DNA of 64,000 nt, taken from the NCBI RefSeq assembly GCF_900106745.1, contig NZ_FNNV01000001.1, forward strand, positions 1-64,000, written 5' to 3'. A program made the translations under genes and the position numbers. The stretch's first letter is position 1. The number at the start of each line of letters is the position of its first letter. This stretch comes from Paenibacillus sp. CF384. Its GTDB lineage: Bacteria > Bacillota > Bacilli > Paenibacillales > Paenibacillaceae. Of this stretch, positions 24,018 through 35,639 are shown piece by piece. The notes under the pieces were generated by a model. It saw only the letters and a list, made by a program, of their open reading frames with translations. It was not told the DNA's origin and did no database searches.

Positions 24018-24674
24018 ATGAAAGATGCTGAAGGTCAGTTTCCGGCAGGGGCTGTTCATACGCGGTCCAGAACGGTTAAAGGATTAACGATCTTGCCGGC
24101 AAACGAAGCCTCGTGGGAAGACCTGGAGCTTGTACTTAGGCCTGTCAAATGTCATTCCGTCCGCTGCTATTGTCAACGGTTCAAGATTCCCGGGTCCCAG
24201 TGGAACCTTGTAGATGATGACGAACGGGCTTACTTGCTCCGGATCCAGACCGACTGCGAGAAGCCGGAATCCGGTACAACCAGCGGGCTCGTCGCCTACC
24301 TCGATGGGCAGCCAGTAGGATGGTGCGCGATCGAACCGCGCACGGCTTACCCGAACCTGTTAACCAACCGAATGCCATGGACGGGGCGGGATGAAGATAA
24401 GGCCGACGATGGCGTGTGGGCGATTACTTGCTTCATTGTTCGTACAGGCTATCGCAAACGCGGAATCACCTACGACCTGGCGCGTGCTGCTGTCGACTTC
24501 GCTAAGCAGAGAGGGGCTCGTGCTGTAGAGGGTTACGCGATGATAACCACACCTGAGAAAGAAATTACATGGGGCGAGCTCCATGTCGGCAGTCGCAATG
24601 TCTTCGAGGCAGCGGGTTTCCGTGAGGTAACCAGGCCCAGCAAGCGACGTGTGGTCATGCGTCTCGACTTCTAA
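24018..24674 (+). CDS. GNAT family N-acetyltransferase
   Basis: The 218-residue product contains a GNAT fold: a Cys-rich entrance region (RPVKCHSVRCYCQRFK), GLVAYLDGQPVGWCAIEPR as strand 4, and the acetyl-CoA loop VRTGYRKRGITYDL, close to the R/QxxGxG/A pattern. It should transfer an acetyl group to an unknown amine. AAGGTGG is 12 nt before ATG 24018 and six nt before TTG 24012; both starts are possible. It is a single gene following a 56-nt inverted repeat region and ending at a strong terminator. Confidence 0.85.
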   Translation: MKDAEGQFPAGAVHTRSRTVKGLTILPANEASWEDLELVLRPVKCHSVRCYCQRFKIPGSQWNLVDDDERAYLLRIQTDCEKPESGTTSGLVAYLDGQPVGWCAIEPRTAYPNLLTNRMPWTGRDEDKADDGVWAITCFIVRTGYRKRGITYDLARAAVDFAKQRGARAVEGYAMITTPEKEITWGELHVGSRNVFEAAGFREVTRPSKRRVVMRLDF

Positions 24675-24720
24675 CCGTACAACTATAATGTAAGTGCGTC
24701 ATTGCCCATAGAATGTTTGA

Positions 24721-24757
24721 AGGACACCCTCCAGTTGGAAGGGTGTCCTATTTGTCT
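24721..24757 (+). terminator. Terminator after the GNAT gene
   Basis: AGGACACCCT (24721-24730) and AGGGTGTCCT form a 10-bp stem with a T-rich downstream tract (TATTTGTCTT). Confidence 0.85.
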
Positions 24758-24881
24758 TGTATTGGCAATCGAACATTTCAAGCTTTACTAGTGAAATGTC
24801 TCAATCCTTCTTCCTCTTACCTGTATACCCTAGTAAGGATGGAAATTAGAAGTTTCCATGGAATAGGAGGATGGAGGAGCG

Positions 24882-25289
24882 ATGAAAATTATCGTAAACG
24901 TTAGAGAGATAAAGGAATTTTTCGATGGACTTGCTCGTCTGCTGCTGCCAAACGCAGCACAGCCGCCCGCAGTGGAATCTGGCGTAGTCGATGTCTCAAA
25001 TTCGTTCATAGCAGAAATCCGTCAGGCCATTCGCGAGGAATTGGCTTCTGCCTTGCTTGAAGAGCGAGGTAATGTCGTCACGACTAGTTTAAACAAGCTT
25101 GGACGCGTTTTGGAGCCTTACGCTGGCAAATCGGCTGAACTGTTAACGCCGGCCGGTACAGTCGAAGGGACAATCGCGAAAGTAGGCGACGATTATCTAG
25201 TCGTACGAGAGCATGGAGGGACAAGCGTAGTGATTCCGCTGGAACAGCTGGTCACTTTTCAACTAGCAGGAAAGCAGGTGGAACGATGA
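24882..25289 (+). CDS. DUF2642-like small protein, possible spore-coat associated
   Basis: The 135-residue product has an N-terminal helical region and a C-terminal beta-rich domain: KSAELLTPAGTVEGTIAKVGDDYLVVREHGGTSVVIPLEQLVTF. This LTPxGTVEGTI...DYLVV...IPL pattern is that of DUF2642-type domains found in spore-coat proteins of Bacillota. It has no signal peptide. It overlaps the next gene (also DUF2642-like) by four nt and precedes three glycan enzymes, so a spore-surface function is inferred from family and context only. Confidence 0.7.
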   Translation: MKIIVNVREIKEFFDGLARLLLPNAAQPPAVESGVVDVSNSFIAEIRQAIREELASALLEERGNVVTTSLNKLGRVLEPYAGKSAELLTPAGTVEGTIAKVGDDYLVVREHGGTSVVIPLEQLVTFQLAGKQVER

Positions 25290-25480
25290 TGATGGAAGAG
25301 CTGCAATCGCTCGTGAACCAGGAGGTACAGGTCGCCAGCGCCTTGGAGACGATCAGCGGGACACTTGTGTCTGTTGATGCCGTATCCGTGACGCTCCGCA
25401 CATCGGAGCTTTTTGGTTATGAGAGTGGCAGCTATGCGATCATACAGCTGCGCTTCATCTCTTATATTCGGCTGTTATAA
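25286..25480 (+). CDS. Short DUF2642-like protein
   Basis: The 64-residue product is a small beta-rich domain: NQEVQVASALETISGTLVSVDAVSVTLRTSE...IIQLRFISYIRLL, matching the C-terminal domain of its neighbour in form. Three in-frame ATG codons (25286, 25289, 25292) follow GCAGGTGG; the first gives an overlap with the previous stop. The tandem arrangement suggests gene duplication and possibly a hetero-oligomer. It lies 30 nt ahead of the first glycosyltransferase. Recognition is by pattern, so confidence is moderate. Confidence 0.65.
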   Translation: MMMEELQSLVNQEVQVASALETISGTLVSVDAVSVTLRTSELFGYESGSYAIIQLRFISYIRLL

Positions 25481-25510
25481 CCATTGTGGAGAATGAGGGA
25501 GGAGAGGCAA

Positions 25511-26242
25511 GTGTCTTTTCAACGTGTGCCGGGACTCGTAAGTATTGTTACTACCGTCTATAACAAAGTTCCGTATTTGACGGATTGCTTGACGAGCCTG
25601 CTGAATCAGACCTATTCGAATTGGGAGCTCATTCTTATTGATGATGCATCCACGGATGGGTCTTATGAATTTGTGATGAATTGGCTGAACAACAATGAGC
25701 CGTCATTAAGGGATGGCAAGGGGATTTGTACGCTGCGGCTTCCGCGCAATATCGGCTATGCAGGCGCCGTGACTGTAGGTATGTATTTGGCCAAAGGGGA
25801 GTTTATTGCCATTCAGGATGCAGATGATCTATCCCATCCGGAACGTCTGGCCAAGCAAGTCCGTTATATGAAAAACAATCCTCAAATCGAACTGCTCGGA
25901 ACGAACTATGAGGTATTCCAGGATGGCCAGCCTGAGCGTCGTATGCCGGTGTATTGGCTGAAATATGGCGAGCAAATCGGGAAGGTCTATGCGAAAGGCG
26001 GTCATTGCATCTGCCATGGAACAGCGATGCTGCGTGGATCGGTGTTTGATGAAATAGGCGGACATACAAGGCGCATTGAAGGCGCTGAGGATTATGAGTT
26101 TATCGCGAAAGTAATCAAGCCGGGAGCAAGGAACGTGGACAATATGCGGGAGGTGCTGTACTACTACCGCAAGCATTCCTTGCAGCGTTCACGCAATTAT
26201 TTCGGCAAATCGCAGTCGGAGCATAGCGATTATGAGGCATAA
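25511..26242 (+). CDS. Family 2 glycosyltransferase
   Basis: The product has the GT-A fold of GT2 enzymes: SIVTTVYNKVPYLTDCLTSLLNQTY at the N-terminus, and the metal-binding QDADDLSHPERL at about residues 98-109, followed by EGAEDYEF near residue 195. It should add an activated sugar to a glycan or lipid acceptor on the cytosolic face. GTG 25511 was chosen since GGAGGAGAGG is directly upstream; ATG starts from 25484 would precede this site. It overlaps the next gene by 11 nt. The sugar is unknown. Confidence 0.9.
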   Translation: MSFQRVPGLVSIVTTVYNKVPYLTDCLTSLLNQTYSNWELILIDDASTDGSYEFVMNWLNNNEPSLRDGKGICTLRLPRNIGYAGAVTVGMYLAKGEFIAIQDADDLSHPERLAKQVRYMKNNPQIELLGTNYEVFQDGQPERRMPVYWLKYGEQIGKVYAKGGHCICHGTAMLRGSVFDEIGGHTRRIEGAEDYEFIAKVIKPGARNVDNMREVLYYYRKHSLQRSRNYFGKSQSEHSDYEA

Positions 26243-27362
26243 TCGTCGCCGGATACGATTGTTAATGGTGATGGACAGTCTCGCTGTTGGCGGCACGGAA
26301 ACCTATGTGCTGAGCCTGGTGAAGGCTTTCCCATCCCTCGGCGTCATACCTGTGTATGCCGGTGGTACCGGCGTGATGTATGAAACCTTTGCACGTGCAG
26401 GATGCCCAATCCACCGGGTGGAGCTTAAGGCGGAGCAGTTGCTGGAACCGGAGCGGCAGGAGCAGGCAAAGCATGCACTCACCCAGATTATGCGGAGCCG
26501 AAAGATTGACGTGGTGCATATTCATCAAACGCCGTCTGGTTTATTTGCGGCGGAAGCGGCAAGAAAACTGGGTATCCCGGTTGTGTTCACGGTGCATGGC
26601 GCCTATTATCCGCCGGATCAGCTTCAGCTGATGAAGGCTGCGGGATGCACCTTCGTTAGCGTGAGCCTTCCGGTGCAGGCTTATCTGGAGCGTCAAGGTA
26701 TTTCGTCGCAACTGATCGCAAACGGAATTGATTTCGATCAATATCGCTCTGAATCTTCTGCTGCGCTGCGCGACAGTCTTCGCATTCCGGATGGCGAGAA
26801 AGTTGTGGTTTACGCTTCTCGTCTGGCGTGGGACAAGGCGACGGTATGCGGCATGCTCGTTCGTGCTGCGCGTACATTGCGTTTAGCCGAAGAGATGCCC
26901 CTGCATGTCGTAATAGCGGGTTCAGGCAATCAAGCGGCTGCCATTGCGGAACTGGCCGAAATGGTGAATCTCGAATGCAACACGCCTTTTATCCAGCTGG
27001 TCGGGAGCCAATTGCAAATGCGAGATTACTACAATCTAGGCGATCTTGTCGTCGGAACCGGACGCGTTGCTCTGGAGGCTATGGCTTGTGGCAAGCCAGT
27101 GCTGGCTATTGGCAATCATGGGTATTTTGGTTTCGTGGAGGAGCCTGTATTTGCCGAAGCGTGGCACTATTACTTCGGTGATCATGACTCCAAGGAGCGC
27201 CCTTCCGAACAGCGAATCGGAGAAGCGATCAGCGAGATATTCGCCTCCACTGACAAGATGGAGGCAATGGGCCGACAAGGGCAGGCATGGGCGAAGTCGA
27301 ACTTTCTAATCCGCGACAAGGCGCATCAGATGACGCAGTTGTACAATTCCTTGCTTCGGTGA
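26232..27362 (+). CDS. Family 4 glycosyltransferase
   Basis: The 376-residue product has the GT-B fold of GT4 enzymes: N-terminal LLMVMDSLAVGGTETYVLSLVKAF, HIHQTPSGLFA, and the C-terminal nucleotide-sugar region VVYASRLAWDKAT...LHVVIAGSGNQ...GTGRVALEAMACGKPVLA. The usual ExxxxxxxE is represented by GRVALEAMACGKPV, with only the second Glu-region conserved. It begins inside the previous gene and is likely translated from the same mRNA. Retention of sugar nucleotide, with an unknown acceptor, is expected. Confidence 0.9.
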   Translation: MRHNRRRIRLLMVMDSLAVGGTETYVLSLVKAFPSLGVIPVYAGGTGVMYETFARAGCPIHRVELKAEQLLEPERQEQAKHALTQIMRSRKIDVVHIHQTPSGLFAAEAARKLGIPVVFTVHGAYYPPDQLQLMKAAGCTFVSVSLPVQAYLERQGISSQLIANGIDFDQYRSESSAALRDSLRIPDGEKVVVYASRLAWDKATVCGMLVRAARTLRLAEEMPLHVVIAGSGNQAAAIAELAEMVNLECNTPFIQLVGSQLQMRDYYNLGDLVVGTGRVALEAMACGKPVLAIGNHGYFGFVEEPVFAEAWHYYFGDHDSKERPSEQRIGEAISEIFASTDKMEAMGRQGQAWAKSNFLIRDKAHQMTQLYNSLLR

Positions 27363-27389
27363 CTTAATGGGATGGAGTGAAAATGACGA

Positions 27390-28463
27390 ATGAGGAAAGT
27401 GTTGTATTTAGGGTGGATTGGCTTCAACAACCTTGGAGATGAGTGGATGTGGGAGATGTTCCGAGATATGGCGGCGTCTCATCTGAAGGCGGAAGAGCAT
27501 GTTGTGATACCCTCTCTCCCGCATGTGGAATGGAAGAAAGTAAGCCAGTACGATACGATCGTTCTCGGCGGCGGATCGCTGGTCATCCCAGGATACATCG
27601 ATCTGGTGTATGAGGCGCTGGAGCTCGGGAAGACTACCGCGATCTGGGGCAGCGGTCATGATCGGCTTCATAAATGGGTGCCCTCGCAGGGAAGCGAGCT
27701 GAAGCCGGAGCCTATCGATGAAACGGCACAATATCGCCAGAGACTGAAAGCCGTGATGGAGCAAAGTGTCTATTGCGGAATTCGAGGGCCTTGGACGAGG
27801 GAGTATATCGACTCGCTTGGAGCGCTGTCGAATCCTATTACAATCAGCGGGGATTCTGCCATGCTGATGAATGCGTTGAATTCGGTAACGGTGCCGGAGC
27901 ATGTCGGATCCGTGCAAGGAAAGCATCGTACGATCGGTATCAATTGGGGTACCTCCTATAACCGGATTTACGGCGGCGACGAGGCACAAGTGGAGGACGC
28001 GCTTGCGCGAACATGCCGCTCCTTGCTTGCGCTTGGGTACAACCTTCATCTGTATTCGGTTTGGGGGCCGGACCAAGAAGGATTGGCAAGGCTGTACAGC
28101 AAGCTTGGTCATGACGAGAGCGTTACGTATGACCCCAAGGTATATGCCGCAGCGGATTACGTGCGGTTGTTGAGCGAATTCGAAGCGACCATTAACCTCA
28201 AGCTGCATGCCAATCTGTTATCGGCGGCAGCGAACGTCCCGTTCGTGTGCATCGGTTACCGATTCAAGAGCTTCGATCTGATGCATGGCCTAGACTTAGC
28301 CGATTGGATTGTTCCTACGGATGATGCGCAACTAGCGGATAAGCTGACAGAGAAAGTCCAGGCTGCAGCAGCTTGGCGAGACGGCTATATCAACAAGCTT
28401 GAATGGGGACGCAAGACTGCTTATCAATCGCTCGTAACACCTTTTAGAGAAGGATTATTCTAA
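27390..28463 (+). CDS. Polysaccharide pyruvyl transferase family protein
   Basis: The 357-residue product matches the polysaccharide pyruvyl transferase domain (CsaB/WcaK-like): VLYLGWIGFNNLGDEWMWE at the start, VLGGGSLV, GIRGPWTREYI, and INLKLHANLLSAAANVPFV near the end. These enzymes transfer pyruvate from phosphoenolpyruvate to a glycan as a ketal. It is the last gene of the glycan unit, 27 nt after the GT4. GGAG lies about 14 nt upstream of ATG 27390. A strong terminator follows. A spore or cell-surface glycan as target is inferred from neighbours. Confidence 0.9.
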   Translation: MRKVLYLGWIGFNNLGDEWMWEMFRDMAASHLKAEEHVVIPSLPHVEWKKVSQYDTIVLGGGSLVIPGYIDLVYEALELGKTTAIWGSGHDRLHKWVPSQGSELKPEPIDETAQYRQRLKAVMEQSVYCGIRGPWTREYIDSLGALSNPITISGDSAMLMNALNSVTVPEHVGSVQGKHRTIGINWGTSYNRIYGGDEAQVEDALARTCRSLLALGYNLHLYSVWGPDQEGLARLYSKLGHDESVTYDPKVYAAADYVRLLSEFEATINLKLHANLLSAAANVPFVCIGYRFKSFDLMHGLDLADWIVPTDDAQLADKLTEKVQAAAAWRDGYINKLEWGRKTAYQSLVTPFREGLF

Positions 28464-28468
28464 CGGGA

Positions 28469-28507
28469 AGAGATTGTCCGGATGAAAGGGGACAGTCTCT
28501 TTTTTTC
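28469..28507 (+). terminator. Terminator of the glycan gene cluster
   Basis: AGAGATTGTCC (28469-28479) pairs with GGACAGTCTCT (28490-28500), with one G-U pair, followed by T7. Confidence 0.92.
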
Positions 28508-28531
28508 GCGGGAAAGGGCTCATTTTCTTGA

Positions 28532-28560
28532 ATGGATAATCATTCCTAGATAATGGATAA
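28532..28560 (+). repeat. Direct repeat ATGGATAA upstream of ohr
   Basis: ATGGATAA occurs at 28532-28539 and 28553-28560, 21 bp apart (two helical turns), with a third partial GATAAT-like element. It could be an activator or repressor site for ohr; no regulator is adjacent. Confidence 0.4.
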
Positions 28561-28608
28561 GCTGCGTTCAAAATGTATAAAATAACCCAGTCAAAAGGAG
28601 GTGTTATT

Positions 28609-29037
28609 ATGGTTACTTTGGAAAAGAAATTGTACACGGCTACAGTAAATGTTGAAGGCGGAAGAGAAGGAAAAGCGGTTTCCACCGATGGCAATCTTAA
28701 TTTGGATTTGAGATATCCAAAAGAACTGGGTGGCCCCGGAAACGGAGTCAATCCAGAGCAGCTGTTCGCAGCAGGATTCGCCGCTTGCTTCGAAGGCGCG
28801 ATGGGGACGATCATTCGCAAAAAGGGTGTTAAAACGGAAGGGATCTCCATCGTTGCGAATGTTACGCTCGGTAAAGACTCTGATGATGGATATGTACTTG
28901 CCGTTCATTTCGACATTACGGTAAAAGGCGTAGAAATTAGCGTAGCTCAGGAAATCGTCGATGAGGCTCATAAGGTTTGCCCTTATGCCAGAGCTACGCA
29001 AGGCAATATCGAAGTCATCACGCATGTGATTGGCTAA
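28609..29037 (+). CDS. ohr: Organic hydroperoxide resistance protein, Ohr/OsmC family
   Basis: The 142-residue product contains both active cysteine motifs of Ohr: GYAACFEGAM-like (AAGFAACFEGAMG) and CPYARATQG. Ohr is a thiol-dependent cytosolic peroxidase acting on organic and fatty-acid hydroperoxides. ATG 28609 has a strong AAAGGAGGTG; the upstream in-frame ATG 28573 lies before that site. No OhrR-type MarR gene is adjacent, unlike many Bacillota loci, so its control may reside elsewhere. The direct repeat at 28532 is a candidate control element. Confidence 0.92.
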   Translation: MVTLEKKLYTATVNVEGGREGKAVSTDGNLNLDLRYPKELGGPGNGVNPEQLFAAGFAACFEGAMGTIIRKKGVKTEGISIVANVTLGKDSDDGYVLAVHFDITVKGVEISVAQEIVDEAHKVCPYARATQGNIEVITHVIG

Positions 29038-29062
29038 CTTAAGCTGATAAGAACAAGAATGA

Positions 29063-29099
29063 GCCGTCCCGAACGTATGATAATTGGGGCGGCTTTTTG
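29063..29099 (+). terminator. Terminator after ohr
   Basis: GCCGTCCC (29063-29070) pairs with GGGGCGGC (29086-29093) with one mismatch, then T5. Confidence 0.8.
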
Positions 29100-29108
29100 T
29101 TATGTTTT

Positions 29109-29137
29109 TTCACTTTTACGTTAATAAGTGGTATGAT
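29109..29137 (+). promoter_or_regulatory. rpiA promoter
   Basis: TTCACT (29109-29114) and TATGAT (29132-29137) are separated by 17 bp. AGGTGG and ATG of rpiA follow within about 32 nt. Confidence 0.6.
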
Positions 29138-29168
29138 CTCTGATAACAATTATTCGAGGTGGAATAAC

Positions 29169-29846
29169 ATGGATACGATACAAGAGACAAAGAGAGCAGC
29201 TGCAGAACAAGCAGCGGCGTACATACGGGATGGCATGATTGTTGGATTAGGCACGGGGTCCACTGCCTATTGGGCGATTCAGAAGATCGGCAAGCAAGTT
29301 AAAGAAGGACTAAGCATTCAAGCTGTTGCAACTTCCATAGAATCGGAGAATCTGGCAAAGGAATTAGGAATTCCGATTCTTTCTATTGCCGAAGTCGATT
29401 CCATTGACCTGACAATCGATGGAGCTGATGAGGTCGACAATAGCTGGAACCTGATCAAAGGCGGTGGCGGTGCGCTGCTCCGCGAGAAGATTATTGCTTC
29501 AGCCAGTAAGGAACTAATCATAATTGTGGATGAAAGTAAACAAGTAAGCCAGTTGGGGAAATTTCCTTTGCCTGTAGAGGTCGTTCAATTCGGATACGAA
29601 CTATCCCAGAGAAGATTGGGTAAGCTTGGCTGCGTTCCACAGCTGCGAATGAGCAAGGATAAACCTTTCATTACCGATAACGGGAATTATATCGTGGATT
29701 GTCATTTTGAGACGATCGTTCACCCAGGCGAACTGCATACCGCAATTAATATGATACCCGGCGTTGTAGATAATGGACTGTTCATTAAGCTTGCAACGAA
29801 AGTCATTGTTGGATACAACGATGGATCCGTGAATGAACTAGGATAG
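29169..29846 (+). CDS. rpiA: Ribose-5-phosphate isomerase A
   Basis: The 225-residue product has the RpiA signature segments: VGLGTGSTAYWAIQKIG near residue 25-40, LTIDGADEVD (about 82-91), and KGGGGALLREK (about 95-105). It interconverts ribose 5-phosphate and ribulose 5-phosphate in the non-oxidative pentose phosphate pathway. ATG 29169 with AGGTGG upstream was chosen over ATG 29097, which would add 24 residues before the promoter. It is adjacent to a lactonase-like gene of the same pathway, though that gene is convergent. A shared terminator follows. Confidence 0.95.
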   Translation: MDTIQETKRAAAEQAAAYIRDGMIVGLGTGSTAYWAIQKIGKQVKEGLSIQAVATSIESENLAKELGIPILSIAEVDSIDLTIDGADEVDNSWNLIKGGGGALLREKIIASASKELIIIVDESKQVSQLGKFPLPVEVVQFGYELSQRRLGKLGCVPQLRMSKDKPFITDNGNYIVDCHFETIVHPGELHTAINMIPGVVDNGLFIKLATKVIVGYNDGSVNELG

Positions 29847-29867
29847 TAAGCATGATGGGTCCAATAA

Positions 29868-29903
29868 AAAAGTTCTTGTCAGAAACCAATGACAAGAACT
29901 TTT
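29868..29903. terminator. Bidirectional terminator between rpiA and the lactonase gene
   Basis: AAAAGTTCTTGTCA and TGACAAGAACTTTT make a perfect 14-bp stem with an 8-nt loop; the outer A/T ends give U tracts in both directions. Confidence 0.93.
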
Positions 29904-29918
29904 ATTGTGATTCAAACG

Positions 29919-33731
<3,813 letters not shown>

Positions 33732-33742
33732 ATAGAACTCAC

Positions 33743-33794
33743 GCAACCCCGCGGTTGCTTATTCTTGACAAGCAACCCTCGGGTTGCGTATACT
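33743..33794 (+). promoter_or_regulatory. ArsR gene promoter with two GCAACC/GGTTGC operators
   Basis: TTGACA (33765-33770) and TATACT (33789-33794) are 18 bp apart. Between them lies GCAACCC-tc-GGGTTGC (33772-33787), a perfect palindrome. A second copy, GCAACC-ccgc-GGTTGC, lies at 33743-33758, 29 bp upstream. Binding between the hexamers would block RNA polymerase. The upstream copy may also act as the rph terminator stem (T-rich tail). Confidence 0.8.
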
Positions 33795-33800
33795 CGAAGT

Positions 33801-34079
33801 ATGACATGGGACAGAGATGCGATATTCAAAGCACTGGTCGATTCCAATCGACGGCTTATATTGGACGAATTATCTGAACGTAATGAGATGACATTGTATG
33901 AACTGACGGTTCGACTCATCATGAAGCACAACCTTGCCATTTCCAGGCAGGCGATTGCTAAACATCTGTCTACATTGGAAGAAGCAGGGCTTGTGAAAAC
34001 TGAAAAAAGAGGAAAATATCGCGTCATTCTATTCAACAATGAACCTTTAAAAAACTTACTGAACGGATGGATTGAGTAA
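33801..34079 (+). CDS. ArsR family regulator, apparently leaderless
   Basis: The 92-residue product is a winged helix of the ArsR type: FKALVDSNRRLILDELSE...LYELTVRL...ISRQAIAKHLSTLEEAGLVKTEKRGKYRVILFN. It lacks obvious metal-binding Cys clusters. ATG 33801 falls six bases after the -10 hexamer TATACT, the expected TSS, so the mRNA would be leaderless and no ribosome binding site is present. A start at 33765 would lie inside the promoter. It precedes a VOC protein gene by 44 nt, a common ArsR-VOC pair, and likely represses it and itself. Confidence 0.85.
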   Translation: MTWDRDAIFKALVDSNRRLILDELSERNEMTLYELTVRLIMKHNLAISRQAIAKHLSTLEEAGLVKTEKRGKYRVILFNNEPLKNLLNGWIE

Positions 34080-34123
34080 CTTAATAATCATTACTTTTCG
34101 GATGCAAAGGAGACTACGAGTCG

Positions 34124-34507
34124 ATGAAAATCGTTGTTACCAGTTTGTTTGTTCAAGATCAAGATAAGGCGTTGGCGTTTTATACGGAAAAGTTGGGTTT
34201 TATCAAAAAGCATGACGTTCCTGTCGGAGAATACAGATGGATAACGCTTGTTTCGCCTGAAGAACAAGGAGGAACCGAGCTCCTGCTCGAACCGAATAAC
34301 CACCCGGCCGCAAGAGATTACCAACAGAAGATTTTTGCCGATGGCATCCCGGCCACGATGTTTGGTGTTGCGGATATAAATCAAGAGTATCAACGGTTGG
34401 TGGACAGCGGTTTAAGATTCACGATGGAACCTACCAGAATGGGAGACGTCACCATTGCCGTCTTCGACGATACATGCGGCAACCTGATTCAAATGATCCA
34501 GAATTAG
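34124..34507 (+). CDS. VOC family protein (glyoxalase/bleomycin resistance fold)
   Basis: The 127-residue product is one VOC module pair: KIVVTSLFVQDQDKALAFYTEKLGF at the start and VTIAVFDDTCGNLIQMIQN at the end, with ELLLEPNN in between. VOC proteins include glyoxalases, dioxygenases and antibiotic-sequestering proteins; the metal ligands are not obvious here. It has AAAGGAG upstream and follows the ArsR gene in one transcript. The ligand is unknown. ArsR-controlled VOC genes often respond to toxic small molecules, which is a family-level inference. Confidence 0.85.
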   Translation: MKIVVTSLFVQDQDKALAFYTEKLGFIKKHDVPVGEYRWITLVSPEEQGGTELLLEPNNHPAARDYQQKIFADGIPATMFGVADINQEYQRLVDSGLRFTMEPTRMGDVTIAVFDDTCGNLIQMIQN

Positions 34508-34533
34508 CTTTAGTCAACCTATCGGTTTCGTTT

Positions 34534-34566
34534 ACTCTCTGTTCTTCATGGACAGAGAGTTTTTTA
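34534..34566 (+). terminator. Terminator after the VOC gene
   Basis: ACTCTCTGT (34534-34542) and ACAGAGAGT (34552-34560) form a 9-bp stem followed by T6. Confidence 0.93.
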
Positions 34567-34636
34567 TGTTTTGGCGCTCGCATTCATTACCCAGAGTACG
34601 ATTAACATCCCCTGGTTCCTGATATAGGAATCCATC

Positions 34637-35506
34637 CTACACCCGATGTGTTTTCCGGTAGAAGGATGGGGTCATGCCGCGCTTTTGCCGGAATACGCGA
34701 CTTAAATAAAAGCCGTTCTCGTACCCGCACCGGGTCGCGATTTTGTCGATGCTGAGTTCGGTTTCCTCAAGCAGCCGACATGCTCGGGAGAGCCTTAGTT
34801 CCGTTACGAACTCAGAGGGCGTAACTCCGTATGCGGTGCGGAAACGACGGGTCAGCTGAACCGGTGAAAGCTTCAATGAATGCGCCAGGTTCCGCATGTT
34901 TAGAGGTGCGTAAGCATGGGCAGTCATGAGCTGATGTGCCTGCTGAAGCTCCGGTGGGATATCCGTATCGTCAGGATTCAGATCATTTCCACGCTCCAAC
35001 GACACCAGGCGCAGCAGATCGTTCAATAAATGCTGCTTATTCGCTTGTGCGATCCGGTTCCGTTCCGGAGCTAGTTTTGTTAAATAAAGTAAATCGGACA
35101 GCAGACGTACCTCATCTGCTATGCTGATTTTCCCTCTAAGCTGAAGTTCCTCCCCGATCTCGGACTCTGTACTCCTTACTGTATCCGTCTTAGCAGCGGG
35201 TTCCATATCCATATCCATATCCATATCCGTATCCGTATTGGCCGCAGGTTCCTCTTCCCAACTGAAATGGAGAAAGTGAAAGTTAAGTGTGCTGATCGTC
35301 CGTCTGTGAAACCAAGTATTCGGCGGACAGATCACCAAGTCGCCAAAACCAGCTTCCCCCTCATGATCATTGATGGAGAATGCAAATTTGCCTTCTTGAG
35401 CGGCGAACATCGTCCAGTATGGATAAATATCACGGTCGAGTGCAAACCGTTCTTTGCGTTCCCAATACACATGTGAAACTAAATTTGCATAATAATCGAA
35501 TTTCAT
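34637..35506 (-). CDS. AraC family transcriptional regulator
   Basis: The 289-residue product has a cupin-like N-terminal sensing domain and a C-terminal double helix-turn-helix (about 200-289): MRNLAHSLKLSPVQLTRRFRTAYGVTPSEFV...IDKIATRCGYENGFYLSRVFRQKRGMTPSFYR. ATG 35506 was chosen with AGGTGG eight nt upstream; the longer frame to 35569 overlaps the promoter region. A tandem Asp-Met repeat splits the sensor domain. It is divergent from a large FAD-dependent oxidoreductase gene and probably activates it. The inducer is likely a carbohydrate, by family. Confidence 0.9.
   Translation of the reverse strand: MKFDYYANLVSHVYWERKERFALDRDIYPYWTMFAAQEGKFAFSINDHEGEAGFGDLVICPPNTWFHRRTISTLNFHFLHFSWEEEPAANTDTDMDMDMDMEPAAKTDTVRSTESEIGEELQLRGKISIADEVRLLSDLLYLTKLAPERNRIAQANKQHLLNDLLRLVSLERGNDLNPDDTDIPPELQQAHQLMTAHAYAPLNMRNLAHSLKLSPVQLTRRFRTAYGVTPSEFVTELRLSRACRLLEETELSIDKIATRCGYENGFYLSRVFRQKRGMTPSFYRKTHRV
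35203..35238 (-). repeat. Hexanucleotide tandem repeat in the AraC gene
   Basis: CCATAT occurs four times, then CCGTAT twice, in perfect phase on the plus strand. On the coding strand this encodes alternating Asp-Met and Asp-Thr. Copy number change would keep the frame but alter linker length. Confidence 0.93.
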
Positions 35507-35639
35507 CCGCGCGTCCACCTTTGATGATCTAGTGAAATAAAGTATATCAATTCTCGTAATACAATGCATGTTATTTAAAATGAGGATCTTATATGATGAA
35601 ATTAAAGATATTCATTATCGAATAAGGAGTGCATGGAAG

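Noticed and set aside
27408..28208. Minus-strand 266-codon ORF inside the pyruvyl transferase gene
   Set aside because: It lies wholly antisense to a strong family match; composition fits a shadow frame.
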